Made by a program: the position numbers and the translations under genes | Shown here: piece after piece, positions 1 to 13,028 of the stretch | Position numbering within the stretch: position 1 is the stretch's first letter | Layout of the letters: each line of letters starts with the position of its first letter | Notes under the pieces: model-generated | What the model was told of the DNA's origin: nothing | Seen by the model: the letters and a program-made list of their open reading frames with translations, nothing else | Databases searched by the model: none | Assembly: GCF_000003815.2 (NCBI RefSeq) | Contig: NC_049986.1 | Span: forward strand, 6,006,868-6,070,867 | Direction of reading: 5' to 3' | DNA: 64,000 nt | Source of the DNA: Branchiostoma floridae | Taxonomy: Eukaryota; Chordata; Leptocardii; Amphioxiformes; Branchiostomatidae

Positions 1-129
1 AAACTATCATTACCTGGCGAGGTATGACGTTTGTCGAGAGCACTGACGGGGTTAAAGTTTTGGATGTTGTGATTTAGATGAACTAGAAAGGGATTTGTCG
101 GGTTAGCGGCCGATTCCACGGGCCGGCGG

Positions 130-300
130 GGGTGTTGGAGGGACGTCCCCTATGCCCGATGACCATACCATTTCCGGAGGAGCGTCCCCTAATTGAGGGA
201 GAAACATCCCCTTTCCAAGAGGAGCGCCCCCTTGAAAGTCGAGGAGTGTCCTATTTTCTAGAGGAGTGTGCACATTCGCGAGGGATGTCCCCATTCGATT
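130..300. repeat. degenerate short tandem repeat
   Basis: About five loose copies of a roughly 30-bp unit built around gaGGAGCGTCCCC-like words. The unit keeps a frame open on both strands, which explains the short ORFs here. I see no gene in it. Confidence 0.45.
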
Positions 301-604
301 GGTCGGGGTGTATCTATGAAACGTGTGACTCAGACGTCGTCTATTGTTTACAGAAAAAAATGTTCAAACGTCGAATAATCAATACTTCACGACGCAATGT
401 TTTTCTTCTGTGTTACAACATACTCGCACCAACAATGATGCCATCAATGTTTTTTTTTTTTTTTACTCACTAGTCACCACGTAACAAGGCCTGAAGGCCA
501 CTCAATGTTACGGGTTAAGTGATTGGAACTGTAACAGCAACTCTTCGCCCTAGGTCAGAAACATCATGATTGAGACCTGCCCAATTGCTCACTATGAGTG
601 AGGA

Positions 605-935
605 CTAACTGACCCAATAGGCAAAGCAGGGGTTACGAGGGCTGCTCGGGAGATTCCCTACCCCTATTTTGGCCGGAATGGTTTGATCCGCTCGGGTGGA
701 TGTTCGCACATGTGGCGGTTTCTTTAACGTGCATAGGGTATGGCTCTCCCCATACACGGGACCTCCATTTAACGTCCTATCCGAGGGACGACTCATTTTT
801 CACTTGAGTAAAGTGAGGAAAGTCGTGTAAAGTGCCTTTCCCAAGGGCACAAGACCGGCAACACGGCAGGCGGATTCGAACCGGCGACCTCTCGGTCACG
901 GGCCGAATACAATACCACTGTGCTATGCGGCCTCT
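605..935 (-). repeat. tRNA-derived SINE, nearly complete
   Basis: Read on the minus strand, the element starts with a tRNA-like head. It has an A-box-like TAGCACAGTGG and a B-box-like GGTTCGAATCC near 930-860. A conserved body follows with the words GGCACTTTACACGACTTTCC and GGATAGGACGTTAAATGGAG, then GTTAAAGAA and CCACATG. The same order of words recurs in at least eight other places in the window on both strands. The body resembles the Deu-type SINE core known from amphioxus and other deuterostomes; that family name is from memory. Confidence 0.8.
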
Positions 936-1234
936 ACAAATTTTACAACAATGTGCTGGTAAAGTGTCGTCTAGCTTTCGCAAGTAAGAGAATAATGAAA
1001 TGTTAGATAATGGTTTATGTAATAACTTCATTCACCCAAGCTTTTTCGTGTGTTTTTCGTTTATTGATTCTGTTGACTGAGTTGGAGGATTTCTGCTTTA
1101 CTGAACAGCGAACACGAGTTATGAAAACAGACAAAGTTCCGTACACGGATCGAACATTTGAAGGACTTCAGTGAATATTACACATATATCATACACTGTC
1201 TCTGATGCCTTCCTTGTTTCTATCGTTGCCTTAT

Positions 1235-1570
1235 GCCTTACATACAGTCGAATAGTATCAACACCTCCTTTAGAATGTATTTCATAAGAAATGTATCAGC
1301 GTGTTATGAGAAGGACGAAAAGAATCGGTAATGAAAATTATTCAGATCAAAAGGTGTGATATGGACTATAAGGACGTAGGTTTCTGCTTACTGACAAGTA
1401 GATACAGTAGAATACAGTAGAATAGTATCAACAATAGAAGTGCTCCTTTAAAATGTATTTTATAAGAACTTTATCAGTGCCTTCTGAGAAGGACGCAAAT
1501 GAGCAGTAATCAAAGGTAGGCAGATCAAAAGAAGTGATATTGATTAGGACGTAGGTTTCTGTTTACTGAC
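1235..1570. repeat. imperfect tandem duplication upstream of the LamG-VWA gene
   Basis: Two copies of a roughly 165-bp block lie side by side. Both contain TAGAATAGTATCAACA, then AATGTATTT.ATAAGAA, GAGAAGGACG, CAGATCAAAAG and GGACGTAGGTTTCTG in the same order. The copies differ by scattered substitutions and small indels. They lie 450-790 bp upstream of the start codon, so they could carry regulatory sites, but nothing specific is recognised. Confidence 0.7.
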
Positions 1571-1656
1571 AACAGACGACTACGTACAGTATGACATGCA
1601 AAACGGAAAACAGGTTGGGTCCTTGAAATAACGAAGGCCGACTTCACTGATTGGTG

Positions 1657-1663
1657 TATAAAT
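1657..1663 (+). promoter_or_regulatory. possible TATA box of LamG-VWA gene
   Basis: TATAAAT lies 366 bp upstream of the predicted start codon at 2023 in an otherwise gene-free stretch. An upstream noncoding exon cannot be excluded, because TTTACAG just before 2008 could also act as a splice acceptor. Confidence 0.2.
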
Positions 1664-2022
1664 GATCACGTCACATAGAAACCAATGGGAGAAGAGCACA
1701 TCACTACGACATAACGGTTAGTACCTGCCACGCGGGCGCATTTTGACTTCGTGTCTCGACTATTTCACATCAGCTGAAGTTTTATTTCTTGAAATACATC
1801 ACACGGTAAGTAATTTCCATGCTCCTTGTGAATAACAAAGTTAATACTATTAAGTAGAAGGTAGTTTCAAGTGCCATTCTACATCGGTGGTATTTCCAAT
1901 GACCATAGATAACTTTTGAGTGGAAAAGAGTGGAAGCAATTACACTCATAAAACATATATATACACTCTGGCTTTTGTGATCATTGAAAATTCTGTGATC
2001 TTTACAGTGAGTAGTCAGAACC

Positions 2023-5000
2023 ATGGCTTGGGTATTGGTCTCTGTTCTTCTGCTGTCTACCTCGATTGGCATAGCAAATGCACAAGGTGAGTCTGGATTT
2101 TGTCTTTTTTTAAAGTGTGTATACTGATTTTATTTGCACTGTAGAACATTCAAACACGAATTCCTTCTACTAGTTATTTGTCATCTTGAAAGGATGTTAA
2201 ACAGGCAAGAATTATTTTCTGGGTAATAAGAAGAGAAGGACATTCTGATTAGCATTATCAGCGACAAACTAGGTACTTTTATATTTGCAAAAATCAAGGT
2301 TTGAGCAATACATTGGGTAAAGCATGCGCAACTTTGGCGTCATCCTCGTAGCAGCTAGGAAGGCCATCCGATAACAATTCACGAGAGATAAGTTTTAGAT
2401 TAGGCGAACAACGAACCAGTAAAAAAAAATTACCTTAGAATCACTCAGGTACCAGCCCGGCAGACGCTCAAGCCATCTAATTGTCGGCCATAGAGTCGAC
2501 CAGGTATCTGTTGAAGTCACACTTAGTCGGAAATTTTGCCGGAATCGTAAAAGAAGCCTATACTATATTCCCAGGAGCTGCACGATATTTGACAATAAAT
2601 CAAAACTTTACGTAGATAGGGATAACTCGGGATGATACATTTAATCCATCAACCCTCGGTGACCAGCTATATAAGAGCCACACAGGAATCGGCCACAGAG
2701 CCACCCAGGAATCAGACAGAGAGCCGCCCAGGAATCAGACAGAGAGCCGCCCAGAAAACGGTCAGAGAGCCGCTCAGGAATCGGACAGAGAGCCACCTAG
2801 GAATCAGTCACAGAGCCACCCAGGAATCGGTCAGAGAGCCGCCCAAAATCGGACAGAGAGCCGCTTAGGAATCAGACAGAGAGCCACCCAGGAATCAGTA
2901 GGAGAGCCGCCCAGGAATCAGACAGAGAGCCGCCCAGGAATCAGTCAGAGAGCCGCCCAGGAATCTGTCAGAGAGCCGCCCAGGAAACGGAAAGAGAGCC
3001 TCCTAGGAATCAGTCACAGAGCCACCCAGGAATCGGTCAGAGAGCCGCCCAAAATCGGACAGTACCGCTCAGGAATCAGACAGAGAGCGAACCCAGGAAT
3101 CAGTCAGAGAGCCACCCAGGAATCGGACAGAAAGCCGCTCAGGAATCGGACAGAGAGCCGCCCAGGAAACGGTCAGAGAGCCGCTCAGGAATCGGACAGA
3201 CAGCCGTCCAGGAATCAGCCAGAGAGCCGACCAGGAATCGGACAGACAGCCGCCCAGGAATCGGACAGAGAACCGCCCAGGAAAAAGACAGAGAGCCGAC
3301 CAGGAATCAGACAGAGAGCCGCCCAGGAATCAGTCAGAGAGCCGCCCAGGAATAGGAAAGAGAGCCACCTGGGAATCAGTCACAGAGCGAACCCAGGAAT
3401 CGGTCAGAGAGCCGCCCCAAATCGACAGAGAGCCGCTCAGGAATCAGACAGAGAGCCGCCCAGGAATCAGTCAGAGAGCCACTCAGGAATCGGACAGAGA
3501 GCAGCCCAGAATCGGACAGAGAGCCGCCCAGGAATCGGACAGAAATCTAGTCAGGAATCGGACAGAGAGCTACCCTGGAATCTGACAGAGAGCCATCCAG
3601 GAAACGGACAGAGAGCCATCCAGGAAACGGTCAGAGAGCCGCCCAGGAAACGGACAGAGGGCCGCCCAGGAACCGGTCAGAGAGCCACCCAGGAATTGGC
3701 CAGAGAGCCGCTCAGGAATCAGACGGAGAGCCGCCCAGGAATCGGTCAGAGCCGCATAGGAATCGATCAGAGAGCCGCCCAGGAATCGGTCAGAGAGCCG
3801 CCCAGGAATCGGTCAGAGAGCGACCCAGTAACTAAGCCTGAATGACACCTAAAAATCAAACGGGGATGTGCTACGGAATCGGCCAGAGAGCCACTATTGA
3901 ATCTGCCAGGAAGCTGCCCAGTTGTTGGTCTGGGAGTCTGCAAAGAATCGGCCAGAGAGCCGCTCAGAAAGCAAGAAATAGAAACGGGAGCCGCCTGAAA
4001 ATAGGCCTGGCATTCGCTCACAGATTGAACAGGGATCTGCCCTGAGGGATGAAGCAGAAATGGAACCGGAGCCGCCCAAAAATAGATCCGGGAACGTACC
4101 AGCAATAAGCCGGGAGTGCACAGAAAATGAACAGGGAGCTNNNNNNNNNNNNNNNNNNNNNNNNNNNNNNNNNNNNNNNNNNNNNNNNNNNNNNNNNNNN
4201 NNNNNNNNNNNNNNNNNNNNNNNNNNNNNNNNNNNNNNNNCCCATATAATCTCAAATAAATGGTTCCAGCCAACTTGATCACAACATAATTTCAAAATAT
4301 CACGTCATGATATAGTCTCAAAGTTTCAAAACTTTCAGATTTTATCATCTAAAAAAATTGGTGCCAATATAATGAGTCGTTTAAGAGCTACGGGAGATAG
4401 AATGGGGGGGGGGGGGGGGTGGGGGCTCCAAAGCAACAGGGATTGGGAAAAAAAAGCCCAGTCTGAATAGGGATAATTCGCCGAAGTATTATTGGGGGGC
4501 CCTAGTTGTACACGGGAACAAAAACAACACATCCGGTATGGCATGTCCGGCTCGGGCTTTTCCATCGGTCCAATGCGGACTCTGAAGTCTTATCTCCTGA
4601 TCTGGCGAATAATGATAGCAACAGCCGTCACAGAGAATTTTTCCTTTTTTTTCTAAAGTTTTCGTTTTCTTTATCAATCTACATAATACTGCGCCAACGT
4701 CCCGCCACCATATAAGACATTAAATAAAACCAATCAGATAGCGAGCAAATAACGTGCAGGCGAAACTTCCCCAATTATTGATGCGAACGCATAAATATAC
4801 TACAGCGTATAAGGAAGTCAACGATATAATTAAATGTAGGGTAAACATTTCCAGCCAACAGTGCCTCATTCACCTGACTAGTCCTTCCTCTTTTATTGTA
4901 TGTTATCGACACAAAATTTAAGAAGAGTTCGGTAATGGCATACCTCTATGAAATATTTAGAGCTTTTGCACATTTTATGCAAATAACTAAACATTTACAT

Positions 5001-8000
5001 AATTCATGCATGGTGATGTTCATAATTGACCAACGTACACATGCCACGAGTATTAGATTCCAAAATTGCATTACTAAGTGGTCTTCCAATTTTGCAAACA
5101 TTATGCAAATCAGTCCCTCTCCACCTATCATAAATTACATGCGTTACATTTATTTAAGCCATTTATGGAAAACAAAGGAATCATACAATTTTTGCACTTA
5201 TTATGCACATTCAATTTGACTTAAATGTCATTATATGCATGCCATGTAACGTTACATCGTTATAAACATCTTTATCTAAGCTCCCTACATGCCAAAAATA
5301 ATGCAAAGCCATCGTTTCCTTCTTCAATTATCATCTTTGGAATCTCGAAACAAAACGCCCCTGCAGTTCCAAGGTTAAGCGACAGGGGGACCAGACCTGC
5401 CAACCTGCCACTCAAATGTCTACATCGTGCCCGGGGCAAGTGATACCTTCAAAGAAAATTTACATTTTTTTTTGTTGTTGTTTGTCTTGAAACAGAACCG
5501 GTAGGCATGTGGCCCTTAAACGCACAGTATGGTACATCAGACGTGACCGGAAACGGAAATGACGGAATAGCAACAGGAACCCAGCTAGCCCCAGGTCCGT
5601 TCGGCAACGCCGATGGCTCCTTCCTGTTCTCGGGAACCACGAGTTCATACATGGATATTCCTAACAATGGCCGGTTGGATGTGCGCTACTCGTACACCAT
5701 ACTGGCCCACATATACCCTACCGGTCAGGCTGGACCAATATTCGACTACATCAAAAACTACAACGGATGGGGGATGCACCTTTGGCAGACAGGTCCACAG
5801 CAATTGTTTATGAGGTGAGTGAATACCATTTGAAATCATCTTCATTATCATATCCATGAAAAACATACCAAATATCATGTTGATTTGTTGTTCCCTTCTT
5901 CGGTTATTCTTCTTAGAAGATTTTGGTAAAAAATATACACCACATATCCCTTATGTCACAAGCTATTTGCCATCCAAAAATGAAGACCAAAGCACATCCA
6001 GTTCAAAAGATTAAAAAATGAATTTCTGCTGCAGTACCAAGGTCACATACCAGGTGGCCAAAAATTGACCTTGACCTTTGTTTTCCTAATACCTACCCAC
6101 AAACCAAATATCATCGTAATCCATCCAGAGGTTCTTGAGTGATGCTCACTACAAAAATCCGGACACACAGACAGACAGACACACACACACACAGACATAC
6201 CCAAAACTATATCTCCATTTTTTCATGGAGATAAATATAAACTTCTTGGCGAAGGTAACAACGAGAGTAACCAGAAATCATTTGCTGCAGGACGGTGAGA
6301 AGAGATGGCAATTTGTCACCGCATGTTCTTGTTAACACGCTTGAACAAAATGCCTGGAACTACGTGGGTGGGACCTACGACAGTGGCACAGGCATGTCAT
6401 CCCTCTGGAACAACGGCCAACTAGTCGGTCAAACACAGCTCACAAACGTTCCAAGCGTCGCATCTCAGTACCCCATCCGAGTGGCTAGGAGGAACGGAGA
6501 CAGTCGGATCTACTCGGGTCGGATCGCCTGTCTGCAGCTGTACGACTACGCCATGACTCAAGAACAGATCATTGCTGCAAGGGAGAAATGTGTCGGTGAG
6601 TTTGATGTGCAACACATGAGACAATTGTTTTGTCAAAATATAATTGAGCAGTTAGATGTATACATCCTCCTAACGCCCGGTCCCCAACGGCACAACCTTA
6701 TGGGGCCCTGCTATCCCATGCCCTATTAGTGGCTATTATGATTGTCGCCACAAACAAGCTGTCGACCAATCAGAGAATAGGCCTTTCTTGGGCTTGTTGT
6801 TGTCGCAAGCTGTCTCGCAAAGGCCGCTGGGAAGCTATCAGCCAATCATGTTACGTATTACCATGACTTTGTTTGCTCACCATGCCAACGCCCGATCCCC
6901 AACGGCTGACTGCCCATATAAGGGCAAGCTCATTAATATTCATAAGCAAGGCACCCCTAATAACCGAATACTGTGGCTGAGTTGTCAGGGGTGATATCAT
7001 AGGCTTTGCCATGATTGTCAACCCTGAGTGTGAGGGTGGATGTATAAGACTTGAAAGCAAGAGGTAGTGCTTTGTGTGGCGTAACTGGTAGACTATTGGC
7101 CTTATAATCTAATATATAAGATCCTGGGTTTGATACTAACCTCCGACAATGTACCATTGGGACATGACCTTACACGACCTCCCTTATTCCACGCAGCTAG
7201 GTGTAAAAATGGGTACCTGAATTCCGTCGAAAGATACATTAAAGCTACCTTATGTTTGTACTTTGTACATGTATGTGACACTGTTTCACAAGTTAGTAAC
7301 TTCAACTGCCACTTCGCCCTTGTTTGTCCAAACGCAAAGTTGAAAGAAAACAAGAAGTCTTTTTTTACTCATTGCCAGTGTCCTTGGTATTTATATAATT
7401 AAGACATGTTTAATTATTTTCAACATGTTATTTTCAACATGTACAAGTAGGAAGTTTTTATCATTTAGCGTTACTGCTACGGTATTATGACGTCATTTTC
7501 ACCCAGTGCAATGGGGATGTAATTTGCATATTTGGTATCTGTGGATGCATCTAAACGTATCGTAATGTTAACATTCCAACTACATTGCTTAGGTGTTATA
7601 GGCATGAGGGTCAGAAAAGACAAAACAGATCGTTACAGAAAGTATTACCTATATGTGTCACTAATGGGATTTTTTATTCGAAAACTTTCTTTTGCTGTAG
7701 TCGACGTCTGTGCTATCGACACCGTTTTCCTGCTCGACCGCTCGTCCAGCATACCACGTACCGGGTTCAACCTTGCCAAACAGTACATCTGGGGTTTTGC
7801 ACAATGCTTCACTGACCAGGAAATCGGGGTGAGTTTTAAAGGCACCCGGTGCAATATTAGACAATTGGTACAATATTGACATTTACTTAATTAAACTAGC
7901 ACATTTGTATCCTTATATTATACTTTGATCGTTTAAAAAGAATGTACAGACATGCTATAAATAGTCCACTTTATTTATTGTATCCAACAATAAATCAGCA

Positions 8001-10874
8001 CAGGATCGAGTCGGTAACGGTTTCCTGTGTCGGTAATCTTCGGAACCTTTCGGGACACATCGGTCATGTTCGCTTGCGGTCCGAAAACATAATAATAGCT
8101 GCCCAAGCTGCACTGACAACGCTCAGATTTTCAGCGCTCAGATTTTCAGTGCTCAGATTTTCAGTGCTCAGATTTTCAGTGCTCAGATTCTCAGTGCTCA
8201 GATTCTCAGCGCTCAGATTTTCAGCGCTCAAATTTTCAGTGCTCAGATTTTCAGTGCTCAGATTTTCAGTGCTCAGATTTTCAGTGCTCAGATTTTCAAT
8301 GTGTTCTCAGTACTCAATGACGTCTAAACTTTGTTCAATGAGGGTCAATATGCAATGGCATAGTGTTATTTAAACCTCCGGTCCTGTGTGTAAAGTCCCT
8401 TTCAAGACTTTAAAGGCCCTATTAATACATTGGGCTCCGTTAAGATCTAAGTGTTGATATACTTGAAGTACTCCATCATTGAAGTCGAAATCTACCTTTT
8501 TCATAATGACTTCCAGAAAAAAAGTTAAACAATTAATCACAAGAGATTAATCTTAAATATGGTGTTCATTCGTAATATTGAGCCAACGAGATCGGTCGTG
8601 ATATTCACATTTTTACAAGGTTATATTTTTTCATTGGGTAGGGAGTCAAAATTTTCAACACGACTGAATAAACACAATGACCTTTCCTTTTTTTGCTTTT
8701 TTTCTTCATATGTAGGTTGGAGTTATTGCATACGACTGTGTACCTAAGACAAGTATAAAACTAGGAATCTTCACTGCAAGCAACTCAGCTGACCTGAGGT
8801 ACGCCATTGGCGATGTGGAGTTTACCGGGGGCATCACCCGAACTGCAGCAGCGATTAAATACATGACACAAACGGTAGAAACTCGATGTTTGGTCTTGTT
8901 TTAGACTATACATGCACAAGTTTAGTATCGTTAGAAATTCACCTATTTGCACATGTATGGCTGTGTTGATTAGATCAAACGTTGTAAAAATGTTGGAATG
9001 TTTGAAGTAGAAACAATGTAATCTTTTTTATAGACTCTATTTCCATACATTTTTTGGTTCCTTTTTCTGCTTTCCTTTTGACGTAATGTTGGTATGTTTT
9101 CACAGTTTGTATTTTTGATTGACAGATTTCTTGCCATTGACATCATAACGTTTAAGTTTGTCTAATTAAGAATTATTTTTTTTAATCTCAGAAGGTGGGT
9201 TGGCGGTGCACCTGTTGTATTCCAAATCGCTTAATGCCATGCTCATGATATTTGTTGCTTTTGTCCTTTGCTTCTTTAGGCCGATTTTCGTGAAGACGTA
9301 CCCCGGGTAATGATTATTATAACTGATGGAAACGACGGGGGCGACCTGGTATTAAAATTTTTATTCTTATTTTTACAATACTCAGATTACGTTATAGGTA
9401 TACATTCATCATGAAGCATCAAAAACTGGGATTAAAATTAAAGTGTCCGCGCCGACTTTGACGTCTCAAACGGCTTAAGCTAGGACAACCAAACTTGTTT
9501 AACGTTTTCTAGAATGTTGTTGGCAACAATATTAAAAAAGATAAGTAAATTAAGCTTATATTTCTTGTGCTGCCATGACAACGGGATTTTGAAGGGCATA
9601 GTTTACAGAATTTACTAATTTTGGTTGAAACAATTGGGTTTTCATATTTTCTGGCTAAACTACACTTGTTTGATACATTTTGACATCTAACATATTTAAA
9701 TGAAACATATATAGTTATATATTAATAATTCATGCTAATATGATAAACGATCATTATGACGTCATTTCGACGTAGTTGTGGTAGCTAGTTGTGACACCAG
9801 AAGTCTTAGAAGACTTAGATATGGAAGGTTAAGTTTCTAGTAGAATTTGGTAGGTAATTGGGTGACCACGACCCGAATTAGGAAAAGGTATCCTTGTTGG
9901 AATTGCATCAATTTTCGGAATGCACGTAAAATGTGGTCCCGGTAACAAGGTGAATGATGAAGCATAATACTAATATATAACTAAGCATTGATAACAATGC
10001 CCAATCGAATAAATGGTCACGACTAACCTTGGGTGGAGAGTAGTCAAGAGCTAAGTCGTAGAAATTTCCTAGCAGTAGAGAGCTATTTTTATTGTCTTTT
10101 CAGGTTGCAAAAGTTGAAGACGCACGGGATGCAGGGATCACTGTGTACGTCGTGGCCAATGGATTCACAGCCCTTGTGAACAACGCTGCGCTTGAGGCCA
10201 TCGCTGGTGACCCTGCCAATGTCTTCAGCGCATCAGGCGACCCCTGCGATCTCGCCAACCATATTTTGGAGTTGTGTGGTGAGTGTAACCTATATGTACG
10301 TGTTTGATACTTATCAAATGGTAACATTGTTTATTTTTTTATTATCGAACTTCCCATATCAATGGAGGGTGAGCCAAAACAGGTGACTGGTCACCTCGAC
10401 ACGTTGTCTCCCCGAAACAAAGAGAATGCAAAAGTAAATGACAAGGTACACAATTTTATAAACAATGATAATTGGAAACAAAGTATAAATTCATAAACTA
10501 AATGGAAAATGCATAACTATTAATACAAAGTGCAAACTGAAATTCGGGTCCATTTAAAGGGAAAAAACGTAGAACAGGATTCTTTTATTATGCTGCTTAT
10601 TAACAAGTTATAACTAACGCAACGGTCATGACATTGACATTGGCGTGATCTAACTATGTAATGTTTGATTATGCTGTGGCTTATAATTTTAAACGTAGAA
10701 CATTTTGCTAAAATGCATACCATATCTATAGATTAACAAAAATAATGTTAACATGCTTTATTAATATGTATCCAAAGTAACCTTACATTGATATATGTAC
10801 TAGTTTAACGACGTTAAAATGATTTGCATAGTATTCAATCTCACGTTTAATGTTTACCTTAATCAACAGGCTAG
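2023..10874 (+). CDS. secreted LamG-VWA domain protein, 8 coding exons, about 407 aa
   Basis: Coding exons are 2023-2086, 5496-5814, 6291-6595, 7701-7828, 8716-8874, 9280-9348, 10104-10278 and 10870-10874. All have GT donors and AG acceptors, and the phases agree throughout. Residues 1-20 are a hydrophobic signal peptide ending in ANA. Residues 25-229 form a LamG-like jelly-roll domain, starting near MWPLN and ending with a cysteine. Residues 230-405 are a von Willebrand A domain. Its metal-ion site is complete: DRSSS at 242-246, the threonine in GGITRT near 313-315, and ITDG with D341. Such VWA domains usually bind ligand through a divalent cation outside the cell. The last exon supplies only two bases and a TAG stop, so the chain ends HILELCG. 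A partner or pathway cannot be named; an extracellular-matrix or secreted recognition role is inferred. The start fits because it is immediately followed by the signal peptide. Confidence 0.85.
2675..4140. repeat. 23-bp minisatellite in intron 1
   Basis: About 50 copies of a 23-bp unit, roughly GAGCCGCCCAGGAATCGGACAGA cut here at any point, run from 2675 to about 3835. Degenerate remnants continue to the N gap. Units vary at a few fixed positions (AATC versus AAAC, GGACAG versus GTCAG). Because the unit length is not a multiple of three, ORFs in it are short and not conserved. Confidence 0.93.
4141..4240. other. assembly gap, 100 N
   Basis: The run of exactly 100 N at the end of the minisatellite suggests a placeholder gap, so the true array length is unknown. 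Between 4241 and 5495 I see no coding exon, only intron sequence with a poly-G run near 4405-4425. Confidence 0.95.
5955..6245 (+). repeat. dispersed repeat ending in cCTCCATttt-CATGGAGataaat hairpin
   Basis: This carries GCAGTACCAAGGTCAC, then TTGACCTTGACCTT, CAAATATCAT, ATCCATCCAGAGGTTCT, an ACAC-rich stretch, and a terminal hairpin of CTCCAT and ATGGAG. The same series of words recurs near 26540-26790 (minus), 46290-46940, 53340-53680 and 56975-57240. It lies in intron 2 of the LamG-VWA gene. The family is not named here. Confidence 0.75.
7071..7240 (+). repeat. degenerate tRNA-derived SINE
   Basis: A tRNA-like head (TGTGGCGTAACTGGTAGA, then GGGTTTGATACTAAC) is followed by a decayed body with CCTTACACGACCTCCCTT and GGGTACCTGAATTCCGTCG. 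It is the same family as the copies near 605-935 and 44501-44790. It lies in intron 3. Confidence 0.65.
8121..8299. repeat. 15-bp tandem array in intron 4
   Basis: About twelve head-to-tail copies of GCTCAGATTTTCAGT, with small changes (C for T at two sites). The unit is five codons long, so it keeps a frame open that would read [10 protein letters not shown] repeats. It sits inside an intron of the LamG-VWA gene and lacks splice sites that would include it. Confidence 0.93.
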
Positions 10875-11621
10875 AATAAGACACGCAACGTCTTCAGAAA
10901 TGACAAGACAATCGTCTTGGTAAGTACAGAAGTCCGCAATCTGAGACTTCTTGATTTATTTAAGGCAGGCATGATTAAACTAGGACACATTTAATTAAGA
11001 AAATTAATTTTTTCTAAAATAGTAAATTTTCTGACGGAGAACTAATGGCGATTCATCAACTTTAGTGGCGCACGGAATGATTTTTTTCCTGAAGACTGAC
11101 TCTACCATTGACTTCCTTCCTTTGCCAATAATTAGACTTCTTTATTAGAATTTTCCCGATCCCTCACATAACCTAGTTAACGTAGACCTATAGCTTTCTA
11201 GTGTATCGTAAGCATCTGGCAGTTTCTATTTTAAGCAGTTGAAACGTTTAAAATACAATGAAAAGACTTTGACTTCCCCTTTGTTATTATACACATATTT
11301 GACCTAAACAACTATTGTTAATATTGTTGTGATAAACAGTAAGTCAAACAATGTTAACAGGAATGTATTTATATTCATTGACAGGAACGTAGGAGGAAGC
11401 AACTCACGGAATAGCATGAATGCTTGAAATACCCGGACACTTCATCTTATTCGTCTGGAGAGTACCTTTAGCCTTTAAAATGAGGAAATCAAGAACAAAG
11501 AAAAACTACAATATTACAATATGAAATTAGAAAAGAAATATGACTTGAACTTCAAGACTGTGCCATATCATCGTTTTTGTAGAAACGTAACTATTCCTAT
11601 TAAATCCTATATGGGCAGCAC

Positions 11622-12055
11622 TAGGGCTGGGTATCGGTACAGCGTACCGGTACAAAACCGGTTTTTCTTATTGAACCGGTCCAGAAAAACCGGACCTGAA
11701 AAAATTAGGTGAACCGAATGTTGGACCGATTAGAAATTTAACAGATTATTTTATCAGACATTCACATGTTCTGGCGCTTGCAGGTAAAAGAAAATAACAA
11801 GAGTGAAGTAGAGTAGAGTTTTTAGTAATTTCTACCAAGTTTTACAGCCAATCGTACAGGTACAGTTAGCGTTGTAGGATTTTATAACGCAAGTGTAAGT
11901 CTAATACTCCACCAAACAGATTTCTTTGTAGTGAAATTGACCATTGGTACGAGTCATAACTGCATCAGGTCCAGGTTCAGGTCCGGACCTGGACCTAATC
12001 CTTTGGACCTGAACCGGACCTGGACCTGAATTTTCTGTACCGGTACCTACCCCTA
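11622..12055. mobile_element. hAT-like MITE, copy 1, with 8-bp target duplication
   Basis: The 434-bp element starts TAGGGCTGGGTATCGGTAC and ends GTACCGGTACCTACCCCTA, an imperfect terminal inverted repeat. It is flanked by a perfect 8-bp direct repeat, GGCAGCAC, at 11614-11621 and 12056-12063. An 8-bp target duplication with a TAGGG terminus fits the hAT superfamily. The interior is rich in CAGGTCC/GGACCTG words. There is no ORF of note. Confidence 0.85.
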
Positions 12056-13028
12056 GGCAGCACTAACATTTACCACACACCAAAGCTGAACTCTATTACA
12101 CTTAAGAATATAGCAAAAAAATTCTAAATATATAATATTCAAACTTTTCAGTCAGCTCAATCTTCATCATCTCTTTCTCATTTAAGGGTCAAGGACAATG
12201 CTCATGAAATATAAACAACAAAATTGAATACATTTTAAAGACTAATAAAAGAAGGACAGACGCTAGTAGCTTGAGAGGCAATATTCAATTTTCTCTTCTC
12301 GTTTTTTCCATTGAAGAATTCCGTATTAACAACTACAGGGTGCATTGATACATATAAACCTTAATAATATGTACAATATGAACTGTCTTAGATGCATATG
12401 AACACTGCCAGCTCGGAATACACAATAAAACTTGAGGCAAAAGTCATAACACTGTATCGTTTTTGTTTTGCATGAATGTTTTGTTACTTCTCTGAATTTG
12501 GCAGGTAAGTAGATGTCCATAAAAGAGAATACAAGGGTGATGAACTGGCCATCTAGCTTCTTTCAATTGTAATGCAACAAAACATCAGACCTGGTACATA
12601 TTAGGACGCTAAGAATAGAAGGTGAATGATGAAGCTTTATGGAAACTGCGTGCAAGTATCCCGCCACACAAATAACGTTCCGTTGCGTATCTATTGTATT
12701 CGCGAAAGAACACACAAAACCATTGGACGATAACAACCAAAATCGCTAGGGGGCGTAGGGAAGTGAAGTGACGTGAAGTGAAGTGAAGGAAGTAGTGCAA
12801 AGTTCCTTGACCAAGATCGGTAGCATATCAGGGGATTTATACGCGGGACCTCCGTCGTTACGCCACGTGACCCTACCCCCTGCACCTATATAATGATCTT
12901 TATTTGCATGCTCCTGCCCATATTCATGGGCTAAATGCAGCAATTCGATTGTGTTACATGGGATTCTAAAGGCTAAGTACTTTTACTTGTAGTGTTACAA
13001 TTGGATAAATAATACAACTGAAGCTTTG

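Noticed and set aside
860-935. tRNA gene on the minus strand
   Set aside because: A and B boxes are present, but the arms do not pair well and it is joined to the SINE body; the same holds for the other SINE heads.
2632-2868. ORF in the 23-bp repeats
   Set aside because: The frame is lost after a few units because 23 is not a multiple of three.
2675-3835. CRISPR-like array
   Set aside because: The units are directly adjacent without unique spacers, in a eukaryotic intron; it is a minisatellite.
5507-5818. Short independent genes from single-exon ORFs such as 5507-5818, 6295-6729 and 43725-44024
   Set aside because: They are parts of spliced exons of the genes listed, starting at internal methionines and running into introns.
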